Shown here: positions 53,323-59,638 of the stretch, one piece after another | How the letters are laid out: every line of letters starts with the position of its first letter | Position numbering within the stretch: position 1 is the first letter of the stretch | Assembly (NCBI GenBank): GCA_021325365.1 | Contig: JAJPHF010000160.1 | Coordinates: 1-59,638, forward strand | Direction: 5' to 3' | Length of the DNA: 59,638 bases | DNA from: Pseudomonadota bacterium | Lineage (GTDB): Bacteria; Chloroflexota; UBA6077; JAJPHF01 | Notes under the pieces: generated by a model | Seen by the model: the letters and a program-made list of their open reading frames with translations, nothing else | Told to the model about the DNA's origin: nothing | Databases searched by the model: none | Position numbers and translations under genes: made by a program

Positions 53323-53919
53323 CTATTGGAGCACGCCCTTGGTGCTCGGCACTTGCTCCGCGACGCGGGGATCGATGCTGGTGGCCCAGTCGAGCGCCTT
53401 GGCGAACGCCTTGAAGGCCGCCTCGACCTTGTGGTGATCGTTCTCGCCCCGCAGAACGTGCACGTGCAGGGTGATGCGCGCTTCCATGGCGAGCGACTGG
53501 AAGAAGTGGGGCACCATCTCCGTCGGCAGTTGGCCCAGGCGCGGCGTCCGAAGCGGGATGTCCAGTGTGGCGAGGCCGCGTCCGCTCAGGTCTACGGCCA
53601 CGAGCGCCAGCGCCTCGTCGAGCGGCACGGTCGCGTCGCCCATGCGACGCAGGCCGCGGCGGTCGCCCACCGCCTCGCCGAGCGCGCGGCCGAGCGCGAT
53701 CGCCACGTCCTCGACCGTATGGTGCTCGTCCACGTGCAGGTCGCCGCTGGCGCGCAGGTGGAGGTCGAACAGGCCGTGGCGCGCGAGCGAGTCGAGCATG
53801 TGGTCGAGGTAGCCGACCCCGCTCGCCACGTCGGCGCGGCCGCTGCCGTCGAGCACCCACTCAGCGGTGATCCGCGTCTCGCGCGTCTCGCGGCTGCAGC
53901 GGCCGACGCGCTCGCCCAT
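53323..53919 (-). CDS. hisB: Imidazoleglycerol-phosphate dehydratase
   Basis: Sixth step of histidine synthesis; manganese enzyme. 198 residues, the normal monofunctional length. Motifs: RITAEWVLDGSGRADVASGV, GYLDHMLDSLARHGLFDLHL, DEHHTVEDVAIALGRAL, RRMGDATVPLDEALALVAVD, the PTEMVPHFFQSLA segment and ENDHHKVEAAFKAFAKAL with the second metal site. Located 23 kb from the hisZ-G-D-C operon and on the other strand, between a PHP protein and a NYN protein, so the pathway is split across loci. Confidence 0.96.
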   Translation of the reverse strand: MGERVGRCSRETRETRITAEWVLDGSGRADVASGVGYLDHMLDSLARHGLFDLHLRASGDLHVDEHHTVEDVAIALGRALGEAVGDRRGLRRMGDATVPLDEALALVAVDLSGRGLATLDIPLRTPRLGQLPTEMVPHFFQSLAMEARITLHVHVLRGENDHHKVEAAFKAFAKALDWATSIDPRVAEQVPSTKGVLQ

Positions 53920-53947
53920 CGTACGCTCCTCTGGCCGCCCACTCGGC

Positions 53948-55468
53948 TCAGGGCGCCGTGCCCTCGGTCGTCGCTACCGCCTCCGCTTCGACCTGGTCAC
54001 GCGTGCGGCGCCCGCGTCCGCCGGTGGGGCGGCTGCGGCGCCGCGCGGGCGGCGCCGCCGGTATCTCGCCCGCCGGCTCCTCCGCCGCTGTCTCCGTCGC
54101 CACGGCGGTCGCCTCGCCAGGCGCCTCGGCGGACGGCGTCTCGGCGGCCGGCGCGGCCGCCGCAGGCATGGCGTCCAGCGCCACCGCCAGCGGCGGCGCT
54201 TCGACCGGGCCGATCGTCGCAACCGCGCGGTCGGCCTCGGTCGGCGCGATCGGCGCGGGCTCGACGGCCCGCGGCGGCTCGGCGGCGGGCGCTGTCTCTT
54301 CGAACGATCCAAACGACGCGAAGCCCAGGCGGCCCGTCGGCGACACCGGCCGCGGCGCGGGCGGAGGCGGCGGCGCCTCGACTTCCTCCTCCAGCGCTTC
54401 CGCGTCGGGCGCCCCCGCGGGCGCCGCCGCTTCCGCCGCGAGCACGCTCGCGCCCGCGCCGGCGGCCTCCGCCAGCGCGTCGCCCTCGGCCAGCGCCGCC
54501 TCCGGCGGCCCGCCCATCTCGATCTCGGCGCTCTCGCTCAGCGCCGCTTCCATTTCCAGCGTCCCAGCACTGCCGGGAGCGCCCAGGCCGGCGCCAGCCG
54601 CCGGCTCCGCCGCGCCCGAACCGCGCCCGCCCCGGCGGCGCCGGCGGCGGCGCGACGCGGTAGCGGCCTCGGCCGCAGTCTGCGCGCCCGGCTCCTCGGC
54701 GTGCGTGCCCACCTCCGCCGGCGGGCGCGCCGCTAGCGGGCCGTTGGGCGGCGCTCCCTCGGCGACCGGGCTGGGCATCGCCGGGGCGGCACCGCTCGCG
54801 GACGCCCCCAGCGGGCCGGCGCTGGTCGGCGCGCGGCGCGGCTCGACCGGCCGGCGGACGTTCGGCCTTGCGGCGGCCGGCTGGCGCGGCTCGGGCAGTA
54901 AGCGCGGGCCGCGCGGCTCGGACTGGCCGCGCGAGAGCGGCACCAGCCCCGCCTTTTGATGGGTCGCCACGGGCACGCCGGTCCCGGCCACCAGGTCCCG
55001 GTAGGTAACGTACTCGTCGGCCAGGCGCCGCAGCGGCACAGCCGTGCGATCGCTGCCGACGACGACGGTGCGCGTCCCGCGCAGCCGCGCGAGCCGGGCG
55101 AGTGGCAAGATGTCCTTGTCGCTCGTCACTAGCACCAGGACCTCCGGCGCGATGCGCCAGATGATGTCCACGCCGTCGGCGACGAGCACCGTGTCGGCCA
55201 GGCTCTTGCCAGGCTGGTCGGCGGTGGTGCGGAAGATAGGCGCGAAGCACGGCTCAATACCCGATTCGTAAACCGCCAGCCGCTCGTTGGGGTCGCCCCA
55301 ATCGGCGTAGGCCCGCGCCACCACCACGGTCCCGTAGCGCTGGCACAGCTCGATCACGCAGCCGAGGTCGAGCGGGCGGCCGGGCATATCATAGCTAGCG
55401 CCGATCTCCAGGTTGTCGTAGTCGATGAGCAGTGCTACGCTGGGCAATTCACGGCGCATCCAGTTCAC
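53948..55468 (-). CDS. NYN domain (LabA/DUF88-like) protein with long Ala/Pro/Glu-rich tail
   Basis: 506 residues. Residues about 10-150 are a NYN/PIN-like nuclease fold: VALLIDYDNLEIGASYD, VVVARAYADWGD, ADTVLVADGVDIIWRIAPEV and VLVTSDKDILPLARLAR supply the conserved acidic residues (DYDN, DxxIIW, SDKD). Residues about 155-190 are a short linker domain (LADEYVTYRDLV). The rest, about 310 residues, is low-complexity Ala/Pro/Glu/Arg with basic patches (RRRRRRGGRGSG; RRRSRPTGGRGRR), suggesting RNA binding or disorder. Likely an RNA-acting nuclease; the target is unknown. TACAAT at 55537-55532 and a leader hairpin precede it. Confidence 0.85.
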   Translation of the reverse strand: MNWMRRELPSVALLIDYDNLEIGASYDMPGRPLDLGCVIELCQRYGTVVVARAYADWGDPNERLAVYESGIEPCFAPIFRTTADQPGKSLADTVLVADGVDIIWRIAPEVLVLVTSDKDILPLARLARLRGTRTVVVGSDRTAVPLRRLADEYVTYRDLVAGTGVPVATHQKAGLVPLSRGQSEPRGPRLLPEPRQPAAARPNVRRPVEPRRAPTSAGPLGASASGAAPAMPSPVAEGAPPNGPLAARPPAEVGTHAEEPGAQTAAEAATASRRRRRRRGGRGSGAAEPAAGAGLGAPGSAGTLEMEAALSESAEIEMGGPPEAALAEGDALAEAAGAGASVLAAEAAAPAGAPDAEALEEEVEAPPPPPAPRPVSPTGRLGFASFGSFEETAPAAEPPRAVEPAPIAPTEADRAVATIGPVEAPPLAVALDAMPAAAAPAAETPSAEAPGEATAVATETAAEEPAGEIPAAPPARRRSRPTGGRGRRTRDQVEAEAVATTEGTAP

Positions 55469-55491
55469 CTCGCCGCAAGATAGGCGGCCGG

Positions 55492-55537
55492 GGGGCGTCC
55501 CGCATCGGGCACGCCCCTTCTCTCTAGCTTCATTGTA
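55492..55537 (-). promoter_or_regulatory. -10 element and leader hairpin of the NYN gene
   Basis: Minus strand TACAAT (55537-55532), then in the leader GGGGCGT (55517-55511) pairs with ACGCCCC (55498-55492), with an inner CCCG/CGGG. The hairpin lies 24-50 bases before the ATG and could influence translation or mRNA stability; an RNA-binding product makes self-regulation conceivable. Confidence 0.4.
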
Positions 55538-55568
55538 AAAGATGGCCGTTGGCCCAAGGCAACCCGCG

Positions 55569-55597
55569 TTGACAGCCCCCCGGACGTGTGGTAGCCT
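55569..55597 (+). promoter_or_regulatory. Sigma70 promoter of the cytochrome b/Rieske operon
   Basis: TTGACA (55569-55574), exactly 17 bases, TAGCCT (55592-55597). Transcription would start near 55605, giving a leader of about 250 bases before the GTG at 55859. That leader is GC-rich and shows no gene or recognised regulatory motif. Confidence 0.65.
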
Positions 55598-55858
55598 GGC
55601 GTAGCCCTCAGGGCGGTCGTCACCGTGCGGCGCGCGGGGCCGGCACTCGATACGCGGCTTCGCTCGTGCCGTCCTGGGGCGCCCCTCTCGTGCGGGCTGG
55701 CGCGCGTGTTGATCGGCTGGTGCGCGTGGTCCGCCGGGCGCGATGGCGTCCGGCGCGAGCGCGCCCCGCCCTAGCCGCCCGACCCCGGCCGAGGGCCGCC
55801 CCGGCGCCAGGTGGCGCCCTCCCCGCGGTCTCGCTTATCCAGGCAGGCGAGGTGTGCT

Positions 55859-56593
55859 GTGATTAGCGACCAGATACAAGATCTGCGGCAGAAGGTCACC
55901 ACCAACCGGGTCTACCGGAGTATCTTCCGCCACAGCTACCCGGATGATGCCCGGACGAGCGCCCTGGTAGTTTTCTCGAACGTCTTCCTGCACCTGCACC
56001 CGATCAAGATTCGCAAGGCCAGCCTCCGCATCACCTACACCTTCTGCCTGGGCGGGCTGTCCTTCTTCCTGTTCCTGCTGCTAACCGTAACCGGCGTGCT
56101 CCTGATGTTCTACTACCGCCCGGCCGTTGAGCACGCCTACCAGGACATGAAAGACCTGGAGACGGTCGTCGGCTTCGGCATGATGCTGCGGAACATCCAT
56201 AGATATTCCGCGCATGGCATGGTCATCACCGTCTTCCTGCACATGATCCGCGTGTTCTACACCGGCGCTTACAAGCCGCCGCGCGAGTTCAACTGGGTGG
56301 TCGGCGTCGTGCTGTTCACGCTAACGCTGCTCCTCAGCTTCACCGGCTACCTGCTGCCGTGGGACCAGCTCGCGTTCTGGGCGATCACGGTCGGTACGAA
56401 CATGGTCGGCAGCGCACCCGGCTTCGGCGACCAGGTCCGCTTTATGCTGATCGGTGGGTACGAGGTGGGCGAGAACGCCCTCATCCGCTTCTACGTGCTG
56501 CACGTAATCGGGCTGCCGCTGCTGCTGGCAGTGTTCATGGCGGTCCACTTCTGGCGTATCCGCAAGGACGGCGGTATCGCCGGGCCGCTCTAA
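55859..56593 (+). CDS. petB: Cytochrome b6-type subunit of quinol:cytochrome c reductase
   Basis: 244 residues from GTG 55859 (GAGG 6 bases upstream); the frame opens at 55811. Four membrane helices. Haem ligands: His114 and His128 in helix B (IHRYSAHG...VFLHMIRVF), His215 and His230 in helix D. The spacing 13 then 14 residues between ligands and 101 residues from first to third ligand match cytochrome b6 rather than mitochondrial-type b. Quinone-site segment [13 protein letters not shown] is present. Separate subunit IV, Rieske and cytochrome c genes follow at 20-, 21- and 9-base gaps. Confidence 0.94.
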   Translation: MISDQIQDLRQKVTTNRVYRSIFRHSYPDDARTSALVVFSNVFLHLHPIKIRKASLRITYTFCLGGLSFFLFLLLTVTGVLLMFYYRPAVEHAYQDMKDLETVVGFGMMLRNIHRYSAHGMVITVFLHMIRVFYTGAYKPPREFNWVVGVVLFTLTLLLSFTGYLLPWDQLAFWAITVGTNMVGSAPGFGDQVRFMLIGGYEVGENALIRFYVLHVIGLPLLLAVFMAVHFWRIRKDGGIAGPL

Positions 56594-56612
56594 GCCGCTC
56601 AGGGAGGCACGT

Positions 56613-57407
56613 ATGGCTGAAACCACGCCCGCAGAAGCCGCCCAGCCCAACGAGCCCCGCCAGCGTGTGGCGGCCGCCGCGGCCCGCCGTCCCGGCCGCG
56701 CCGCGGCGCGTGAGCGCGACGAGACCGTCTTCGTCTGGCCCAACCTGCTGGTCATCGAGTTCATCGCCGCCATGGTGATGATGCTGTCGCTGATCATCCT
56801 GGGCTGGCTGGTCAACGCGCCGCTCGAGGCCCACTCCAATCCCGACCGCACGCCGAACCCGTCCAAGGCGCCGTGGTACTTCCTGAACCTGCAGGAGCTG
56901 CTGCTCCACATGCACCCGGCGCTCGCGGGCGTGATCGTGCCGACCGCCGCGCTCATCGCCCTTGCGGCGATCCCGTACATCGACCGCGACACGGACGACG
57001 TCGGCAAGTGGTTCGGTCAGCCGAACGCGATCCCGATTGCCATCTTCACGACGATCTACACCAGCATCATCATCCCGATTATGCTGCTGCTCGACGAGGA
57101 GCAGACGTGCAGCGTCTGCAACTTGAAGCGGCTCCTGGAAAGCATCGCGCACGCCACCGGCCTGCTAGTCCTCACGAACATCTTGGTGTCGGGCGTCATC
57201 TTGCCGATCATCATCATGCTCGGCCCGATCGTGATCCTGGTCATCATCATGCGCCGCGTCTGGAACGCGAACATGCGCGAGATCATGATCGGCCTGTTCA
57301 CCGGGTTCGTGGTGACCTTCATGCTGCTGACGATCTCCGGCACGGTGTTCCGCGGTCCAGGCATGCACTTGTACTGGCCCTGGAACATGCCGCCATCGAC
57401 GGACTAG
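56613..57407 (+). CDS. petD: Cytochrome b C-terminal (subunit IV-like) protein
   Basis: 264 residues; GGGAGGCACGT before the ATG. A disordered Ala/Arg-rich N-terminus (about 1-40) precedes helix 1 ([20 protein letters not shown]). Then [20 protein letters not shown], where the Qo-site motif usually PEWY is APWY, as in menaquinol-type complexes of Chloroflexota, Actinobacteria and deltaproteobacteria (from family knowledge). More hydrophobic segments follow than in plant subunit IV, including a loop [18 protein letters not shown] with a Cys-x-x-Cys of unknown use and an extra C-terminal helix pair. Completes the b haem subunit with petB. Confidence 0.88.
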   Translation: MAETTPAEAAQPNEPRQRVAAAAARRPGRAAARERDETVFVWPNLLVIEFIAAMVMMLSLIILGWLVNAPLEAHSNPDRTPNPSKAPWYFLNLQELLLHMHPALAGVIVPTAALIALAAIPYIDRDTDDVGKWFGQPNAIPIAIFTTIYTSIIIPIMLLLDEEQTCSVCNLKRLLESIAHATGLLVLTNILVSGVILPIIIMLGPIVILVIIMRRVWNANMREIMIGLFTGFVVTFMLLTISGTVFRGPGMHLYWPWNMPPSTD

Positions 57408-57428
57408 GCCCTTCCTGGGGAGGCGATC

Positions 57429-58157
57429 ATGGACCAAGCGAGCATCACCGTTACCGCTCTCTCGGGCACGGCGCTGATCCTGGCGGCCGCGCGCCTGCTG
57501 CCCCATCGGTCCCCGGCGCTTCGCCTGTCGCCCGCGGTCGCCGACCTGCGCACGGGCTGGTACGCGAGCAGCGCGGCGCCGCCAGCCAGCGGCGAGGGCC
57601 CGACGCCCGCGCCCCCGCCCACGCCTGCCGACACGGCCCCCATCGACACGGTGGCCCGCCGCAAGCTGCTGCGTTGGTTCGGCTGGGCCACGCTGCTGGT
57701 GATTCTCGGCGAACTCGCGGCGGGCTTCCTGCCGTTCTTCTGGCCGCGCCGCACCGGCGCGTTCGGCGGCACGATCGCCGCGGGCAGCGTCGACGACTAC
57801 AAGGTCGGCGACGTGAAGAAGATCGTCGAGGGCAAGTTCTTCATCTCGCGCGTGCCCGAGGGCTTCCTGGCGCTCTGGCAGAAGTGCCCCCACCTCGGCT
57901 GCTCGGTGCCCTGGATCGACAGCGCGCCGTCGCTGGACGACATCGAGCCGACCGGGCGCTTCAACTGCCCGTGCCACGGCTCGCTCTACGACCGCTACGG
58001 CCAGATCAAGGGCGGCCCGGCCCCGCGGCCCATGGACATGTTCCCGCTCACCATTACCGGCGGGAAGATCTCCGTCGTCACCACGCCGAGCGGCGTGAAG
58101 CAGCGCACGGTCGAACAGGGCAACGATCACAGCTACGGCCCGGTACCCGCGGCATAG
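57429..58157 (+). CDS. petC: Rieske [2Fe-2S] protein
   Basis: 242 residues; GGGGAGGCGATC before the ATG. The N-terminus has one hydrophobic segment (ITVTALSGTALILAAARLL), a Pro/Ala linker, then a second anchor near residues 83-105 (RWFGWATLLVILGELAAGFL) preceded by ARRK. Cluster ligands: Cys153 and His155 in CPHLGC with Cys158, Cys180 and His183 in CPCHGS with Cys182; Cys158 and Cys182 can form the usual disulphide. Delivers electrons from quinol to the cytochrome c encoded next. Two membrane anchors are unusual for a Rieske protein, which normally has one. Confidence 0.94.
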   Translation: MDQASITVTALSGTALILAAARLLPHRSPALRLSPAVADLRTGWYASSAAPPASGEGPTPAPPPTPADTAPIDTVARRKLLRWFGWATLLVILGELAAGFLPFFWPRRTGAFGGTIAAGSVDDYKVGDVKKIVEGKFFISRVPEGFLALWQKCPHLGCSVPWIDSAPSLDDIEPTGRFNCPCHGSLYDRYGQIKGGPAPRPMDMFPLTITGGKISVVTTPSGVKQRTVEQGNDHSYGPVPAA

Positions 58158-58166
58158 GAGGCACAA

Positions 58167-59255
58167 GTGCCGCCAATTGTCGGCATACTGTTTGGCGTTA
58201 TCCTGCTCCTGGTGCTCCTCTTCGCCATCGCCTACGCGTCGGGCTGGACGCCGCGCACGGCCGGCCCGAGCGGCGAGGGCCTGGCGCCCGGGGTTGGTCC
58301 CGAGCGCAAGGCGCAGATCGCCATCGCCATCACGCTGGCCATCGGGCTGCTGCTGCTGATCTACGGTCTCAGCGAGCCCAGCCGCCAGGCCGAGGCCTAC
58401 CAGCGCCAGCGCGAGACGTCGATCGAGTTCGGCGCCCACGAGTTCGCGCAGTACTGCTACGGCTGCCACGGCTACAACGGCCAGGGCGCGATGGTGCCGG
58501 GCCAGAACATCATGGCCGCCAACCTGACGCTGCGGAAGGCGACAGGCAATCCCGACGACGACAAGAAGCTATTCGACTTCCTCACGAAGACGATCACGCG
58601 CGGGCGGCCGAACACGCCCATGCCCGCCTGGGGGCTCAGCGACGGCGGCTCCCTGCAGCCCGAGGAGATCAACGAGCTGGCCGTCTTCATCATGAACGGC
58701 GACTACAGCATGATCCCAAGCCTGGTGGCGCCCGGAGCGCCCACCCCGATCTTGCCCGAGATCGCCGGCGGCGGGCCGGAGGCGCAAGCGCTGCAGATCA
58801 TGGTCTCCAAAGGCTGCGGCGCCTGCCACACGATCCAGGGCACGCCGCTCAGTGGCACCGTCGGCCCGAACCTCAGCCAGGTGGGAGCGAACGCGGGCAC
58901 CCGCGCGCCCGGCGTTAGCGCCGACGACTACATCCGCAACCACATCCTGCAAGGGTCCGGCTACCAGTACCACGCGCCGGGCTTCCAGCCCGTCATGCCG
59001 CCCTTCCAGGGCCAGTTGACCGACGATCAGCTGAACACCCTGGTGGCGTACCTCTCGACGCTCGGCACGCCGCAACAGGGCCAGGCGACCGGCGCCCCGG
59101 CCGCGCCCGCCGCCCAAAGCGAGTCGGGCGGCCCCGTGCCCGCCACCCCGCCCGCGTCGGGCACGGGCACCGGCGGCGGCGCGGCCCAGCCCAACCCGGC
59201 GAGCGCGCCGGGCGGCCAGATCACGACCCCCAGCCCCACCCAGCCGCAGCCCTAA
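58167..59255 (+). CDS. Membrane-anchored dihaem cytochrome c
   Basis: 362 residues from GTG 58167 (AGGAGG, 5 bases). Two N-terminal hydrophobic segments (PPIVGILFGVILLLVLLFAI; QIAIAITLAIGLLLLIYGL). Two class I cytochrome c domains: haem site 1 CYGCH at 97-101, then MPAWGLSDGGSLQPEEINEL with the sixth-ligand Met; haem site 2 CGACH at 217-221 with HAPGFQPVMPPFQGQLTDDQ. The last 55 residues are Pro/Ala/Gly/Thr-rich and may span the wall. It replaces cytochrome f or c1 in this complex and passes electrons to a soluble carrier or oxidase not in the window. Confidence 0.92.
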   Translation: MPPIVGILFGVILLLVLLFAIAYASGWTPRTAGPSGEGLAPGVGPERKAQIAIAITLAIGLLLLIYGLSEPSRQAEAYQRQRETSIEFGAHEFAQYCYGCHGYNGQGAMVPGQNIMAANLTLRKATGNPDDDKKLFDFLTKTITRGRPNTPMPAWGLSDGGSLQPEEINELAVFIMNGDYSMIPSLVAPGAPTPILPEIAGGGPEAQALQIMVSKGCGACHTIQGTPLSGTVGPNLSQVGANAGTRAPGVSADDYIRNHILQGSGYQYHAPGFQPVMPPFQGQLTDDQLNTLVAYLSTLGTPQQGQATGAPAAPAAQSESGGPVPATPPASGTGTGGGAAQPNPASAPGGQITTPSPTQPQP

Positions 59256-59274
59256 CCCCGCTCGCCCGCGCGCC

Positions 59275-59310
59275 AAACAGCCCCGCCCTCCTCCGAGAGC
59301 GGGGCTGTTT
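59275..59310 (+). terminator. Rho-independent terminator of the cytochrome operon
   Basis: AAACAGCCCCGC (59275-59286) pairs perfectly with GCGGGGCTGTTT (59299-59310), 12 pairs, 12-base loop, ending in TTT; 20 bases after the stop codon. Confidence 0.85.
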
Positions 59311-59638
59311 CCGTCCGATGAGCCAAACCAGAGTGGCAGAGTCCCGCTACGCGCCCTCTCCCACGCCCCGGTCGGGCCGCTGGGCCGCCCGGGCCCTACA
59401 CCGTCTCGGTCGTAGGAGTCGTAGAACAGGTGCTGTCCCGTTTCGCCCGGCACCGCTGGCGGCTGGCTCGGTACCCGATCGGAGACGAAACGTAGGGCAG
59501 GGGCTCGTCCCCTGCCGCCCGGGAGCCGGCTTAGAGCCGTTTGCGCGCCAGGTGAGCGGCCCGCGTGTCGTAGGGGCGGCTCTCGTGGCCGCCCGCGGCC
59601 TGTGGCGCGGAATACTGCGAGCGCCACTGCCCCCGTGC
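59311..59638. other. Intergenic end of window
   Basis: No convincing gene in the last 328 bases. The open frame on the minus strand here has no domain and runs into the antisense of the cytochrome c gene. The segment carries two copies of the CGTAGGG hairpin repeat. Confidence 0.4.
59491..59594 (+). repeat. Two copies of the CGTAGGG hairpin repeat
   Basis: Copy at 59491-59520: CGTA, stem GGCAGGGG (59496-59503), loop CTCGT, stem CCCCTGCC (59509-59516), then GCCC. Copy at 59569-59594: CGTAG, stem GGGCGGC (59574-59580), loop TCTCGTG, stem GCCGCCC (59588-59594). Same orientation and layout, arms changed in a compensating way. Confidence 0.65.

Noticed and set aside
55598..55858. Plus-strand 92-codon frame before petB
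   Set aside because: Arg/Ala-rich random composition, no ribosome site; it is the operon leader.
59311..59627. N-terminal part of a long minus-strand frame at the window end
   Set aside because: Runs antisense through the cytochrome c gene, and its composition is random high-GC.

Overview
The window is a high-GC chromosomal segment (roughly 70% G+C by eye) with one clearly AT-richer island at about 21.2-24.2 kb. The gene content suggests an uncultured Chloroflexota-like bacterium: a UPF0182 membrane protein, GuaB3, an lmo0937-type mini membrane protein, secreted proteins with Thr-Pro-rich linkers, and a split cytochrome b / Rieske / dihaem cytochrome c complex whose subunit IV has an APWYF variant. 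This placement is inference from families; there is no rRNA gene. The only RNA gene seen is tRNA-Arg(CCG).

Layout: (1) 1-9.7 kb: a truncated surface protein, an AAA ATPase, a UPF0182 protein, pdxA, a YihY-type protein abutting tRNA-Arg, and several small proteins. (2) 9.8-17.6 kb: flavin reductase, an unknown protein, cyclase, acyl-CoA ligase, an unknown protein, and a NarL-type two-component pair. (3) 17.7-24.5 kb: secreted or surface proteins (lipoprotein esterase, large lipase-like protein) and the low-GC island, whose first gene has an in-frame stop. (4) 24.8-30 kb: histidine genes hisZ/hisS-like, hisG, hisD, hisC; hisB lies apart at 53.3-53.9 kb. (5) 30-42.8 kb: a 12.7-kb tandem family of polytopic GT-C-like membrane proteins. 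It holds five GT87/DUF2029-type genes plus a remnant, two paralogues of a WW-motif type, and one opposite-strand membrane protein. (6) 43.3-51 kb: a purine run guaB3-guaA-purD/E fusion-purB-purC-purS behind a promoter and an attenuator-like hairpin. (7) 51.2-55.5 kb: HtrA protease, PHP phosphoesterase, HisB, NYN protein. (8) 55.6-59.3 kb: a b6f-like quinol:cytochrome c reductase operon with a promoter and a strong terminator.

The most unusual structure is a family of heptanucleotide arrays (GCTGANN and its complement) in inverted pairs around GC-rich cores. They sit at the gene junctions of the his and pur operons. They run into the ends of HisG and PurB, supply the ATG start codons of guaA and purD, and a related 7-bp array forms an in-frame insert in the histidine kinase. 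A second family of short hairpins (CGTAGGGC..GGGGCTYGTCCCC..) occurs in intergenic spaces. Other points of interest are a G10 tract at the start of a glycosyltransferase gene, a PurD-PurE fusion with a well-placed internal ribosome site, and the guaB3 leader hairpin.
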